10,622 nucleotides of DNA from UBA3103 sp002365855 (GCA_030627625.1 DAOURR010000069.1:1-10622), one strand, 5' to 3'; shown: positions 1-6,617, counted from the stretch's first letter. Numbers and translations are program-made. The notes: generated by a model not told the origin, from the letters alone.

Positions 1-129
1 CAACTTCCCAACTTCAACTCCCCGGTGGTCAAAGGCTCTGGCATAGTGAGTTTCACTAGCTATGTCCACACCTACTATCAGGGTGTCTTCTGTGACTTGC
101 AAAATCTTTTCGTTCTGGGTATACTTCAT
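1..129 (-). CDS. IS110-family transposase/recombinase, N-terminal 43 residues (cut by window edge)
   Basis: This is the N-terminal part of a DEDD-type (RuvC-like) recombinase of the IS110 family, which moves its element with the help of a structured bridge RNA. The visible protein has a short lead, then VGVDIASETHYARAFDHRG at residues 19-37, the typical IS110 start in which the Asp (residue 22) is the first acidic catalytic residue. The ATG at 127-129 is preceded by an SD, GAGGAGG, 8 bases upstream. That SD lies inside a long stem-loop (134-201). The gene runs off the left edge, so the rest of the catalytic domain and the C-terminal Ser-containing domain cannot be seen. The family call is confident; completeness is unknown. 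Confidence 0.85.
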   Translation of the reverse strand, partial: MKYTQNEKILQVTEDTLIVGVDIASETHYARAFDHRGVEVGKL

Positions 130-133
130 CTTA

Positions 134-201
134 AGTACCTCCTCTGTTATTTAAGGGTCGCTTCGCGAAAGCAGACACCTCGTATGTTAACAGGAGGTAC
201 T
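134..201 (-). promoter_or_regulatory. Long imperfect stem-loop that sequesters the IS110 SD
   Basis: Bases 134-143 pair perfectly with 192-201. After a 2-base bulge (144-145), 146-149 pair with 188-191. Inside, 154-159 pair with 174-180 (one bulged A) and 160-163 pair with 169-172 around a five-base loop at 164-168. About 24 base pairs form in 68 bases. On the transposase strand the SD (139-144) is fully paired and the structure ends 4 bases before the ATG. Two readings are possible. It may be a translational block that silences read-through transcripts, as in other insertion sequences. Or it may be part of the bridge RNA, which IS110-group elements encode in the non-coding end upstream of the gene. 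Pairing is seen; function is inferred. Confidence 0.6.
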
Positions 202-810
202 CTCTTTTTCAAATCTCATTTTTGTTTATTACAGGAATGCTCCATAAAAAAGATATTTAAGACATCTAATAATATCTAAAAACATGTGTGATCGGTTAAG
301 CGATTTGGAAGGGAATTGACAGTTAAAAAATAGCATTCACAACCTTAATTTACAAACCATATAGTGCCAAATCTGGGGATCGGAATTTACTTTGGTTCAT
401 GGGAAGTCCAGGGGTCGATTAGCCTATCTCGATTAATGTTAGGGTCTAAAACTTCCGCAAAATAGTATTCAAAAAGCCCAAAAGCATCCGGATCCCTATG
501 GAATACAATGCAACGTGTCTTGGTCCTGCCACCAAGGCGCTGGCCACTACATTTATTTTTATAGCAGCCTTGGTGTGATTGGTTCGGCAGGCTGGCCATT
601 GTTGAGCTAATTTTTCATTCGCCAAGGTCATTAGATAAAAGCCGCCAAAATAGATCTTGCAGAATTCTGGAAAAAACAGTTGCCATATAATGGCATAATG
701 TAGTGGCACTTCACTTTTCTGTACCCGGAAACCTTATATTCCTGGAAAGTTATCGGATGACCGCTAAACTTGGTTCTAGTGTTTTCCAAGGTATTGGCAT
801 GACTGGATGT
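202..810. other. Gene-poor AT-rich stretch, possible element end and decayed coding
   Basis: I see no convincing intact gene here. The first 100 bases or so probably still belong to the non-coding end of the IS110 element, but its outer boundary cannot be set from one end. Two overlapping minus-strand frames (387-599, 70 codons; 446-709, 87 codons) are open. They could be joined by one frameshift near 510-540 into a product of about 110 residues. I recognise no family in either frame, neither has a clear SD, and this may be chance or a decayed gene. No strong terminator follows the membrane-protein gene that ends at 811. Confidence 0.35.
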
Positions 811-1689
811 TTAGTAGTTTTTTATTTTTGATTCATTATAAGTAAGAAAGGCATAAGAAGTAATCGCCGGTATAGCCCATTTATAAATTAGGAGCAGCTT
901 GTCATAAAAAATATAAATTGGGCTGCTGATAAAGTTGTTAATAGCTGTAACCTGGTCGTAGGCGGGGGTCACAGGAACTATCAGTAGTACATATTGTGTA
1001 TAGATGGTTTGAAGAAATGAAAATATGAAAATTGACAAGGATGTTATGCATAAATACTTAAAATATTTTATTTTATAGATTTTCAGTAAAGAAAAATTTA
1101 ATATTACAGCCAGAATCATAATGAACATGATAATTGTCTGAGTAAAAACATCAAATATGCCTGTATAGACGCTATTAATGTTCTTAGTGTAGTGGAAAAG
1201 TACAATATCCCGTATTCCATTATAAATTAAGGGTATCCCAAGTAATATTGCCAAATATTTATATTGCTTTATTGCTGGTACCAGGAAAGACAGCCTCTTT
1301 AAAACCGACATCTCCTTTCTATTCTCCCAACTTTCCTTGTACAATACAGAAGCATATGTGATAAAAAAGAATGGTATGATTATGGACAAGCATGAAAAAA
1401 AGATAATCCCCCCCGGAATTATGGGGCCAATAGGTAAGGACTTAAGGTTGTTGCCAAGGCTATAAACACCTCCGACAAGTAACAGTTGGATACTGTATGA
1501 TATCGCTAAAAATTTAAAATATGGGTTGCTGAATCTCTGATATAACCTAACAGACATGATGATTATAAAAATGTTTGCCAGAATTATGTATATAGCTATT
1601 ACCGGCAAAACGGTTAAATCCAGGATAAGCATTATCAAGGCTGCTCCCAGTACTAGCGCAAGAATGACTTTTTTTGTTATGTCTTTCAA
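811..1689 (-). CDS. Multi-spanning membrane protein of unknown function
   Basis: A 292-residue, very hydrophobic protein with about eight predicted membrane segments (near residues 7-28, 29-48, 58-79, 88-115, 143-165, 178-203, 210-239 and 262-284). Charged, Lys-rich loops lie near 116-142 and 204-211. No catalytic motif or soluble domain is visible and I do not recognise the family. Translation begins at TTG (1687-1689), chosen because GGGGGAGG lies about 9 bases upstream and no ATG is better placed. It is 80 bases downstream of the phospholipase C gene on the same strand, so the two could be cotranscribed. Both are AT-rich compared with the metabolic operons to the right. A link to phospholipid or envelope stress would be guesswork. 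Confidence 0.75.
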   Translation of the reverse strand: MKDITKKVILALVLGAALIMLILDLTVLPVIAIYIILANIFIIIMSVRLYQRFSNPYFKFLAISYSIQLLLVGGVYSLGNNLKSLPIGPIIPGGIIFFSCLSIIIPFFFITYASVLYKESWENRKEMSVLKRLSFLVPAIKQYKYLAILLGIPLIYNGIRDIVLFHYTKNINSVYTGIFDVFTQTIIMFIMILAVILNFSLLKIYKIKYFKYLCITSLSIFIFSFLQTIYTQYVLLIVPVTPAYDQVTAINNFISSPIYIFYDKLLLIYKWAIPAITSYAFLTYNESKIKNY

Positions 1690-1769
1690 AAACTATTACC
1701 TCCCCCAGGAATAACATGTTATATATTCTACATAGTACCAACCTTTCCAGCTAGGGAAGAAGACAAAAA

Positions 1770-2507
1770 TTATAACTTTACAACAATATATAGCATGGTG
1801 TCAGTTTCGCTGGGACAACTAGTTACTACATAGTTATATCTATTATTATCAACCCATATTTCGTAATCTGAATGATTAGTAATCTGAGCAAGTTTATTTG
1901 CTGCATGATGTGGCTCGTTTAAATCTGATACATAATGTATTGCTCTTCCGAGGTGTTGCCATGCTAGTGCTTTGTTTGAATGAAAATTTGCTACTGCAGC
2001 ATTATAGTGCTCACAAAATCTCAGGTTGGCTGTCGGGTCTGTTGTTCCAAGATAATTTTCACCTGTGGTTGGATCGTAAAAATGACCCAAGCAAATATAA
2101 GGTAGATCAATTTCATCAACATCTGGCTGATCAGCATATTGCATAATTAATGCGGCTCCATTATCTTCATATAAATGAGTAACTACATTTTCACCCTTGT
2201 CATGTTTTAAAGCTAATATTCCATTACTAGCTATAAATTGGTGAGTATGATTTGGTCCGCCACCCGCCCAATTAGGGGTAATAACATCTTTATTAGTTGG
2301 TTTTTTTTTAAAATATTGGGATTCAAATGGTACTCCACCACCTATTAAAGTATTTCCTCCTCTTGCTATGTCCTCAATAATTTTTTCCATTTCATTCTTT
2401 GTTAAATTTTTATCTCCACTTTGTTTTGCAAAAGAAATATTTGATAAAAATAAAGTAATCAGTATAGACAAAATACATAAAAGAACTTTTTTATTTAACT
2501 GATTCAT
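1770..2507 (-). CDS. Secreted zinc-dependent phospholipase C, C-terminally short
   Basis: Zinc-metallophospholipase C family (Bacillus cereus PLC, Clostridium perfringens alpha-toxin), which hydrolyses phospholipid head groups outside the cell. From the ATG at 2505-2507 it has 245 residues: a signal peptide (KK, a hydrophobic core, then SFA-K), a propeptide-like stretch, then the catalytic domain. Counting from the in-frame TTG three codons earlier, every expected zinc ligand can be aligned: W83, H92, D129, H145 (in HFYDP), H194 and D198 (in HYVSD), H204 (in EPHHAAN), H215 and E219 (in HSDYE). Only 29 residues follow E219, where B. cereus PLC has about 100, so the last helices are missing. 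An IS element ends one base upstream of the ATG, and no SD is visible. The fold and ligands are clear; whether it is expressed or active is doubtful. Confidence 0.85.
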   Translation of the reverse strand: MNQLNKKVLLCILSILITLFLSNISFAKQSGDKNLTKNEMEKIIEDIARGGNTLIGGGVPFESQYFKKKPTNKDVITPNWAGGGPNHTHQFIASNGILALKHDKGENVVTHLYEDNGAALIMQYADQPDVDEIDLPYICLGHFYDPTTGENYLGTTDPTANLRFCEHYNAAVANFHSNKALAWQHLGRAIHYVSDLNEPHHAANKLAQITNHSDYEIWVDNNRYNYVVTSCPSETDTMLYIVVKL

Positions 2508-2508
2508 T

Positions 2509-2528
2509 AGACTCAAGTTTGAAACTTT
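2509..2528 (+). repeat. Left terminal inverted repeat of the IS1634-like element
   Basis: AGACTCAAGTTTGAAACTTT is the exact reverse complement of 3623-3642. The match stops at 2508, which sets the outer edge of the element one base upstream of the phospholipase C ATG (2505-2507). Confidence 0.9.
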
Positions 2529-2584
2529 AAATTTAGAAATCCACTAATACCAAGGCTTTGAAGGCGATATTAACAGACGTACCA

Positions 2585-3559
2585 CTACACCCCTTCCGTA
2601 TCAGGAAAGAGCGTCAGGTTGAATTGTTCCGGTTTTACTCGTTTTAGCTCAGTATTGCTTTTGTTCTCTAACTCAGCAAGTTGTAATGGAGGCCGAATAC
2701 CCAGCGCCCGGAAGGCCTCGTTAGCCTTCCCAGCCAGCTCCGTGCGGGATAAGTACCGGTCCTCTCCGATGGTCAACTCAACCGCTCTTAGTTGCTGCAG
2801 ATCGCGCAGTAAATATATGTACTCTACCTCAATATTTTTCTCAAGAAGCTTTCTTCGCAGGGCAGATTCCAGTACCAGGGCTAAAAAGCATACCATAATG
2901 TGGCCCCGTACCCGGCTGTCTTTCCAGTGATAAACCGGTCGCAAATCCAGGCTGGATTTAATCTCCCGGAAGGCCCGTTCTACACGCCACAGGTCTTTGT
3001 AGGCCAGGGCTACCTGGTCAGTGTCCAGTATGGAATTAGTACGTAAAACGTATTTGCCGTCATAGCGGGCTTCTTTTTTGAGTACCTTCTGGTCAATACC
3101 GACAACGGCGTCTTTTTTCAGCAAAAGATAGCGGCGGTAACCGCTGTTGCCGACCAACGACTTGACTCCGTTGTTTTTAAGCTGACTTTCCAGCTTTACA
3201 ACCATTGCCTCCCGTGCTTTTTGGTCATATTCAGCCTGGAGGGGGTTGTAGCAGACAATGTACCGGTCGGCGTCGTACCAGACCTCTTTTACTATTAAGT
3301 TCTTTCGCACTACCTTGTACCTGCCGCCGGTTTTCAATACCTCGCTGACATCGTTGACTTTGCGCATACGCATGCCAACGATGTATTCAATATGGTTTCG
3401 GTCCAGTTCATCTAAAATTTCTCTACTAACCCGGTCTCCGACAAAGATTACCCGGCTCAGGTTAAACCGCCTGCGAAGATCGACAATGATTTGCCTGAAA
3501 GTCACTGTATCGGAGGTGTTGCCCGGAAAGACCTCGTGGGCGATAGGGATACCAGCCAG
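2585..3559 (-). pseudogene. IS1634-family (IS4 superfamily) transposase, 5'-truncated
   Basis: A DDE transposase lacking its N-terminal domain. Similarity begins at LAGIPIAHEVFPGNTSD, upstream of the first possible start (GTG, 3503-3505), and the frame stays open to a stop near 3637. Numbered from that GTG (306 residues), the second catalytic Asp is D24 (VIFVGDR). The third catalytic residue is E176 in the C-terminal block running from Y169 to K183, followed by LRPVYHW. The first catalytic Asp, normally before the LAGIP block, is absent, so the product cannot be an active transposase. No SD precedes the GTG. The C-terminus looks complete and ends 56 bases before the left inverted repeat. Confidence 0.85.
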
Positions 3560-3574
3560 GGTCAGAAACGACCC
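3559..3574 (-). promoter_or_regulatory. Small hairpin at the IS deletion junction
   Basis: GGGTC and GACCC arms around a six-base loop form a 5-bp stem between the right inverted repeat and the transposase remnant. Hairpins near the 5' end of insertion sequences can limit read-through into the transposase. Here it also marks where recognisable transposase coding stops, so it may lie at the deletion breakpoint. The pairing is seen; the role is inferred. Confidence 0.35.
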
Positions 3575-3622
3575 CTTGATTTTACTTGGGTTTGCGGGCT
3601 CAAAAGGGCCAAAAATGGGCTG

Positions 3623-3642
3623 AAAGTTTCAAACTTGAGTCT
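3623..3642 (-). repeat. Right terminal inverted repeat of the IS1634-like element
   Basis: This is an exact reverse complement of 2509-2528 over 20 bases. It lies upstream of the transposase frame. Confidence 0.9.
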
Positions 3643-3651
3643 GAGACGGAA

Positions 3652-3667
3652 ACAACGTGACAACGTG
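3652..3667 (+). repeat. Two-copy 8-bp tandem repeat (ACAACGTG)
   Basis: Two adjacent perfect copies of ACAACGTG begin 10 bases outside the IS right end, followed by a partial third (ACAAG). It lies downstream of the oxidoreductase unit. It may be replication slippage; no function is evident. Confidence 0.5.
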
Positions 3668-3688
3668 ACAAGTTACCAATTAACGACA

Positions 3689-3713
3689 AACGACCTCCTG
3701 GCTGGAAGTCGTT
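3689..3713 (-). terminator. Candidate terminator after the polyferredoxin-AOR-DUF2284 unit
   Basis: AACGAC (3689-3694) pairs with GTCGTT (3708-3713), and TCC (3696-3698) with GGA (3704-3706) across one mismatch, around a five-base loop. It starts 22 bases after the DUF2284 stop. On the minus strand only a broken T-rich tail (TGTCGTT) follows, so it is a weak intrinsic terminator at best. A perfect 10-bp palindrome, TGTAATTACA (3722-3731), lies between it and the stop. Confidence 0.4.
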
Positions 3714-3734
3714 CAATTATGTGTAATTACATTG

Positions 3735-4259
3735 TTACTCAATCAACAACAAACCGTAATAGTTCCCTTCGCTTTCTTTGTCCGGCAAAACCTCGATTGG
3801 AAAACCATTTACCCTCACAGTGGCATATACGTCTATGCCGCAGGCCTCCATGGAGGGACGCGCCTCCTGGGGATGAGCGCATTTCTCACCTCCTGGATAG
3901 GCACACTTTTCCTTGTAATAAGGCCGGCACAACTCACACACTCCGTAACCCAGCCCGATAACTTTATAGTAACCGGATAAAAACAACTCCCTTTCCAACT
4001 GCAAAACGATTTTGGTGGGGTGGGCATCCTGGTGGCAATGGATCAGCATAGCCTTTTGATAACAATCAATTATTTCCTGGGTTTCTTTAGGGGTCGGGGT
4101 GTTGGGAGGACAGCAGTGCCCCCTTCTGGAGCTACAGCCATACATGCACTTCATCCTTACCCAGGCTGCTGTTTTGATGGTAGCCGGATCAATAAATTTT
4201 GCTTCATAAGCGCCAAGGCTTTTGGCTAATTCCAGGAACCGCGTTAAATCTTGGTCCAT
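3735..4259 (-). CDS. DUF2284 Cys-rich metal-binding protein
   Basis: A 174-residue soluble protein of the DUF2284 family (predicted metal-binding). Eleven cysteines are visible: C38, C42, C49, C50 (in the CMYGC...HCCPPN region), C66, C75, then C108, C111, C119, C127 and C140. The last group, with CELC and the block EARPSMEACGIDV, looks like an iron-sulfur or other metal site. The ATG at 4257-4259 is preferred because GGGGGG lies about 8 bases upstream; an in-frame ATG at 4272-4274 has no SD. It begins 23 bases after the oxidoreductase stop and is surely cotranscribed. The family has no firm biochemical role. Electron transfer, cluster delivery or cofactor maturation for the neighbouring enzyme are possibilities inferred only from position. 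Confidence 0.85.
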   Translation of the reverse strand: MDQDLTRFLELAKSLGAYEAKFIDPATIKTAAWVRMKCMYGCSSRRGHCCPPNTPTPKETQEIIDCYQKAMLIHCHQDAHPTKIVLQLERELFLSGYYKVIGLGYGVCELCRPYYKEKCAYPGGEKCAHPQEARPSMEACGIDVYATVRVNGFPIEVLPDKESEGNYYGLLLIE

Positions 4260-4282
4260 AATTAATCCCCCCATTTTGCTTT

Positions 4283-6055
4283 TTATTGGATTGTATTGCC
4301 GGGTTCTTTCATTTCTGCTGCCACCAGAGCAGCATAAAGGTCAATCATTTCTTTTGCTACCTTTTCCTCCAGCACACCATGAAGACCTGGAGTTTCAAAG
4401 AAGCGTTTGGGCAATTGAACCTGCTTGAGATCAAAACCCAGTTTATCCCTAATCCTCATTTTAGTTTGGAAGATCCTTTGACCAATTTGCGTCAAAAATG
4501 CATCGTCCAGATCAAGGCCTACTGCCTGGCCCGCGGCAATGATCGTAGGCCGGTCATAGGCTCTTCTGGAAAACAGGCAGATGATCATGGAGTTAATCAT
4601 GCAGCGTTCCTTTTCTTCTTTTAACAACCCCTCAACCATCTCCTGGCTGGTAAGCTGCTGATGGTCCCGGTCAAGCTCATAACCACCGTTACACAAATGG
4701 GAATGCCTTGCTCCCACCACACTGCCCACCAAAATGCCATATCCGGTATGATACCCGGACATTTCGTTTTTGGCCACGGTCATGGCAAAGTCCTGCCCGC
4801 CGTACACCTGTGCCGCGTAATAACAGCCGCGGCCCAGCACTCTGTAAAATTCATTGGCTGCCCGGGCAAGATGCCAGATGGCCCGGACATAATTTTCTGT
4901 GCCCCCGAACTCCAGAGGGACCAGGGTTTCCCCGGTGGGAAGAAGCCCTTTCTGGTAAGCCTCCGTAGCCCAGCCCAGGACAACACCGCAGGACATGGCG
5001 TCCATGCCGGCTTCCTCAACCGCATCGATCAGCATGAGGATTTCATCTGTGGTTTTGATACCAAGATAGGAGCCCAGCGCGAAGACCAGCTCGTAATCAT
5101 AATTGGTATTGACAACTTCATATTCGTAGCCCTCGGCTTTGAATTCCCGCCTGAACTGCCCGATGTGGATGCAGTCAACGGGACAGCCGGCACAGGCCAT
5201 CTTGCGCACCAGATTCCTATCGGCAAAAGCTTCGGCGCTTACTGCCTCTGCACTCTCAAAACGCCCCGAGGTCAGGTTTTTAGTAGGTAATGCGCCCATC
5301 TCATTGAGCGGGATTACATATGCCGCCGAACCAAGCCCGCGGTACTTCTTCATAATATCCGTGCCGGTGACCTTGTCGAAGATGGAGCGGTACACCTTGA
5401 AGTATTCCCTAAAATAGTCAGAAGGGATTGGAATATTTCTGTCGCCGGTAACCGTAATCGCTTTAATGTTCTTACTGCCCAGGACCGCCCCTAAACCGAG
5501 CCTGCCGAAATGGCGGTAGTTATCTACGTTAACACTGGCATAGGCGACTTTGTTTTCGCCCGCCGGCCCGATCCGCATAATGCTCCTGTTGCTGGCAGGC
5601 GGTTCATTGTCGTGCACTACCCGCCATACCTCTTCTGAGAGCATGCCCAACAAAGGTCTGGCGTCTTTAAACTCAACCCCTTGTCCGGTAATGGACAAGT
5701 AACAGGGGTAGCTGTGCCTGCCGGTGAGGACAACGGCGTCATACCCCGCCATAAACAGCGCCAGGGCCAGGCGGCCCCCCGCATAACCCTCCCCCAGTTC
5801 GCCGGTCAGGGGCGAAACAAACATCGCCGCGGTCTTGGTCATCACCGGGTAGATAGACGACAGCGCCCCGATGGCAAATACAGCTGGCTGCTGTTCATCT
5901 AAAGGCGCCAACTCGGGTTTCATGTTCTCCTCAAAAAGCTTGGCGGCCACACCCACCCCGCCGAAATAAGCCTTCAGATCTGCCCGCTTTTCAACATGCG
6001 TTGTCCGGGAAGACAGGTCCACATAGAGGACTGTGATCGTATTTTCGTACAGCAT
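4283..6055 (-). CDS. Aldehyde:ferredoxin oxidoreductase family tungsten/molybdenum enzyme (AorB-like)
   Basis: A 590-residue, full-length AOR-family enzyme. Family members bind a bis-pyranopterin tungsten or molybdenum cofactor beside one [4Fe-4S] cluster, and the best-known ones interconvert aldehydes and carboxylic acids with ferredoxin. The N-terminal domain holds VSPLTGELGEGYAGG (80-94). Cluster ligands are C288, C291 and C295 (CAGCPVDC), with C493 the likely fourth. E311/E313 (EGYEYEV) and H453 (RHSHLC) match active-site positions of Pyrococcus AOR. The pterin motifs DxxGLD and DxxGLC appear as EEAGMD (347-352) and NSMIIC (488-493), so this is a divergent subfamily and the substrate is open. 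The start is the ATG at 6053-6055, sharing a base with the ferredoxin stop (TAATG), with GGAGGAA just upstream. Confidence 0.9.
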   Translation of the reverse strand: MLYENTITVLYVDLSSRTTHVEKRADLKAYFGGVGVAAKLFEENMKPELAPLDEQQPAVFAIGALSSIYPVMTKTAAMFVSPLTGELGEGYAGGRLALALFMAGYDAVVLTGRHSYPCYLSITGQGVEFKDARPLLGMLSEEVWRVVHDNEPPASNRSIMRIGPAGENKVAYASVNVDNYRHFGRLGLGAVLGSKNIKAITVTGDRNIPIPSDYFREYFKVYRSIFDKVTGTDIMKKYRGLGSAAYVIPLNEMGALPTKNLTSGRFESAEAVSAEAFADRNLVRKMACAGCPVDCIHIGQFRREFKAEGYEYEVVNTNYDYELVFALGSYLGIKTTDEILMLIDAVEEAGMDAMSCGVVLGWATEAYQKGLLPTGETLVPLEFGGTENYVRAIWHLARAANEFYRVLGRGCYYAAQVYGGQDFAMTVAKNEMSGYHTGYGILVGSVVGARHSHLCNGGYELDRDHQQLTSQEMVEGLLKEEKERCMINSMIICLFSRRAYDRPTIIAAGQAVGLDLDDAFLTQIGQRIFQTKMRIRDKLGFDLKQVQLPKRFFETPGLHGVLEEKVAKEMIDLYAALVAAEMKEPGNTIQ

Positions 6056-6507
6056 TACGCTTCCTCCATTTCCAGGCAGCCATGCGTGCAAAACTGCGCG
6101 CAGACACCGCAGTGCTTGCAGATAATCGGCTTATTGGTGGTGCTGTCAAAATTAACCGCGCCGTAAGCACAGGCGTCAACGCATTTCCGGCAGCCGGTGC
6201 ACTTGTCAGGCAGCAAAATAACCCCGCCGCCCTCCCTGTCTGCCAGGGCGCCGGTGGGACAAGCTTCCGCACAGGCTCTGACCCCGGTGCAACCGGCACA
6301 AACAACCGCTGCCATTCCACCTGATAAACCGCCTGAGGTTCTAATTCTGACGGCGCTTTTGGCCAGAGAATGATTATGCTGGTTAACCACCGCACAGGAC
6401 GTCATGCAGGAAAAGCAGCCGATGCAGCGTCTCATCTCTTTAATTTTCAGGATTTTAGCGATGTTCAACCCTCCTATTTCCAGGGTAATTAATATTTCTG
6501 TTTTCAT
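6055..6507 (-). CDS. Polyferredoxin with four [4Fe-4S] motifs (AorA-like electron carrier)
   Basis: A small iron-sulfur protein with four cysteine sets: C28/31/34/38 (CIGCFSCMTSC), C70/73/79/83 (CAGC..CAEACP), C103/106/109/113 (CTGCRKCVDAC) and C130/133/136/140 (CKHCGVCAQFC), numbered from the ATG at 6505-6507. This matches the four-cluster AorA subunit that carries electrons for AorB in aldehyde oxidoreductases, and the next gene is AOR-like and translationally coupled. The start is uncertain. The ATG at 6507 and TTG at 6516 lack an SD. A strong AGGAGGG (6469-6475) sits inside the frame, 7 bases before an ATC at 6460-6462, where relatives would be expected to begin with MAKILKI. The real N-terminus is therefore probably IAKILK, at an unusual or mutated start. 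Confidence 0.85.
   Translation of the reverse strand: MKTEILITLEIGGLNIAKILKIKEMRRCIGCFSCMTSCAVVNQHNHSLAKSAVRIRTSGGLSGGMAAVVCAGCTGVRACAEACPTGALADREGGGVILLPDKCTGCRKCVDACAYGAVNFDSTTNKPIICKHCGVCAQFCTHGCLEMEEA
6469..6475 (-). promoter_or_regulatory. Strong SD inside the annotated polyferredoxin frame
   Basis: AGGAGGG on the minus strand. It is 1 base from an in-frame TTG (6466-6468) and 7 bases from an in-frame ATC (6460-6462). The spacing suits ATC and is too short for TTG. It argues that the 15 preceding codons from the ATG are leader, not protein. Confidence 0.6.
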
Positions 6508-6532
6508 GATAAACAATATATCAAAATATCAA
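6506..6532 (-). promoter_or_regulatory. Weak candidate promoter for the polyferredoxin-AOR-DUF2284 unit
   Basis: On the minus strand TTGATA (6527-6532) and TATCAT (6506-6511) are separated by 15 bases, shorter than the ideal 17. If used, transcription would start near 6499, downstream of the ATG at 6505-6507, leaving the SD at 6469-6475 as the first one available. The region is very AT-rich, so chance matches are likely. Confidence 0.25.
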
Positions 6533-6617
6533 GTTCACCTTTTCATCCATCAATTAAAAAATTAATTATTTAGGTTCTCATTTGAGGTTTCCCTCTTTTA
6601 AGAGTTCATCTTCTTTG

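Larger units (their letters stand above)
2509..3642 (-). mobile_element. Internally deleted IS1634-like (IS4 superfamily) element
   Basis: The 1134-base element is bounded by perfect 20-bp inverted repeats and holds one transposase reading frame that lacks its N-terminal part. IS1634-type elements are usually 1.5-2 kb, so several hundred bases have probably been lost between the right end and the transposase, near 3559-3575. The flanks show no clear target duplication (the bases just outside are CATT on the left and GAGA on the right). Since both ends are intact, it could in principle be mobilised by a full-length relative. It separates the phospholipase gene from the oxidoreductase unit. Confidence 0.8.

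Noticed and set aside
311..340. TTGACA at 317-322 on the plus strand as a promoter
   Set aside because: No recognisable -10 lies 16-18 bases downstream and no plus-strand gene follows.
1898..2146. An 82-codon plus-strand open frame
   Set aside because: It is the antisense shadow of the phospholipase C catalytic domain, whose zinc ligands are all on the minus strand.
3652..3667. The ACAACGTG tandem repeat as a CRISPR start or iteron array
   Set aside because: Only two full copies exist, with no spacers and no replication gene nearby.
3491..3961. A 156-codon plus-strand open frame crossing the IS right end
   Set aside because: It spans the transposase remnant, the inverted repeat, the intergenic region and part of DUF2284 in antisense, so it cannot be one gene.
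4690..4710. C455 in RHSHLC of the AOR protein as the fourth cluster cysteine
   Set aside because: On realignment this region matches the active-site His block of AOR enzymes (H453 for Pyrococcus H448); C493 fits the fourth cluster ligand better.
4661..5290. A 209-codon open frame on the plus strand opposite the AOR gene
   Set aside because: It is antisense to a full-length AOR-family gene with clear motifs; its composition is the shadow of that gene's codons, with no SD or family similarity.
5991..6395. A 134-codon minus-strand frame overlapping the polyferredoxin
   Set aside because: It is Trp/Arg-rich shadow coding in another frame; the polyferredoxin frame with four cysteine sets is clearly the real one.
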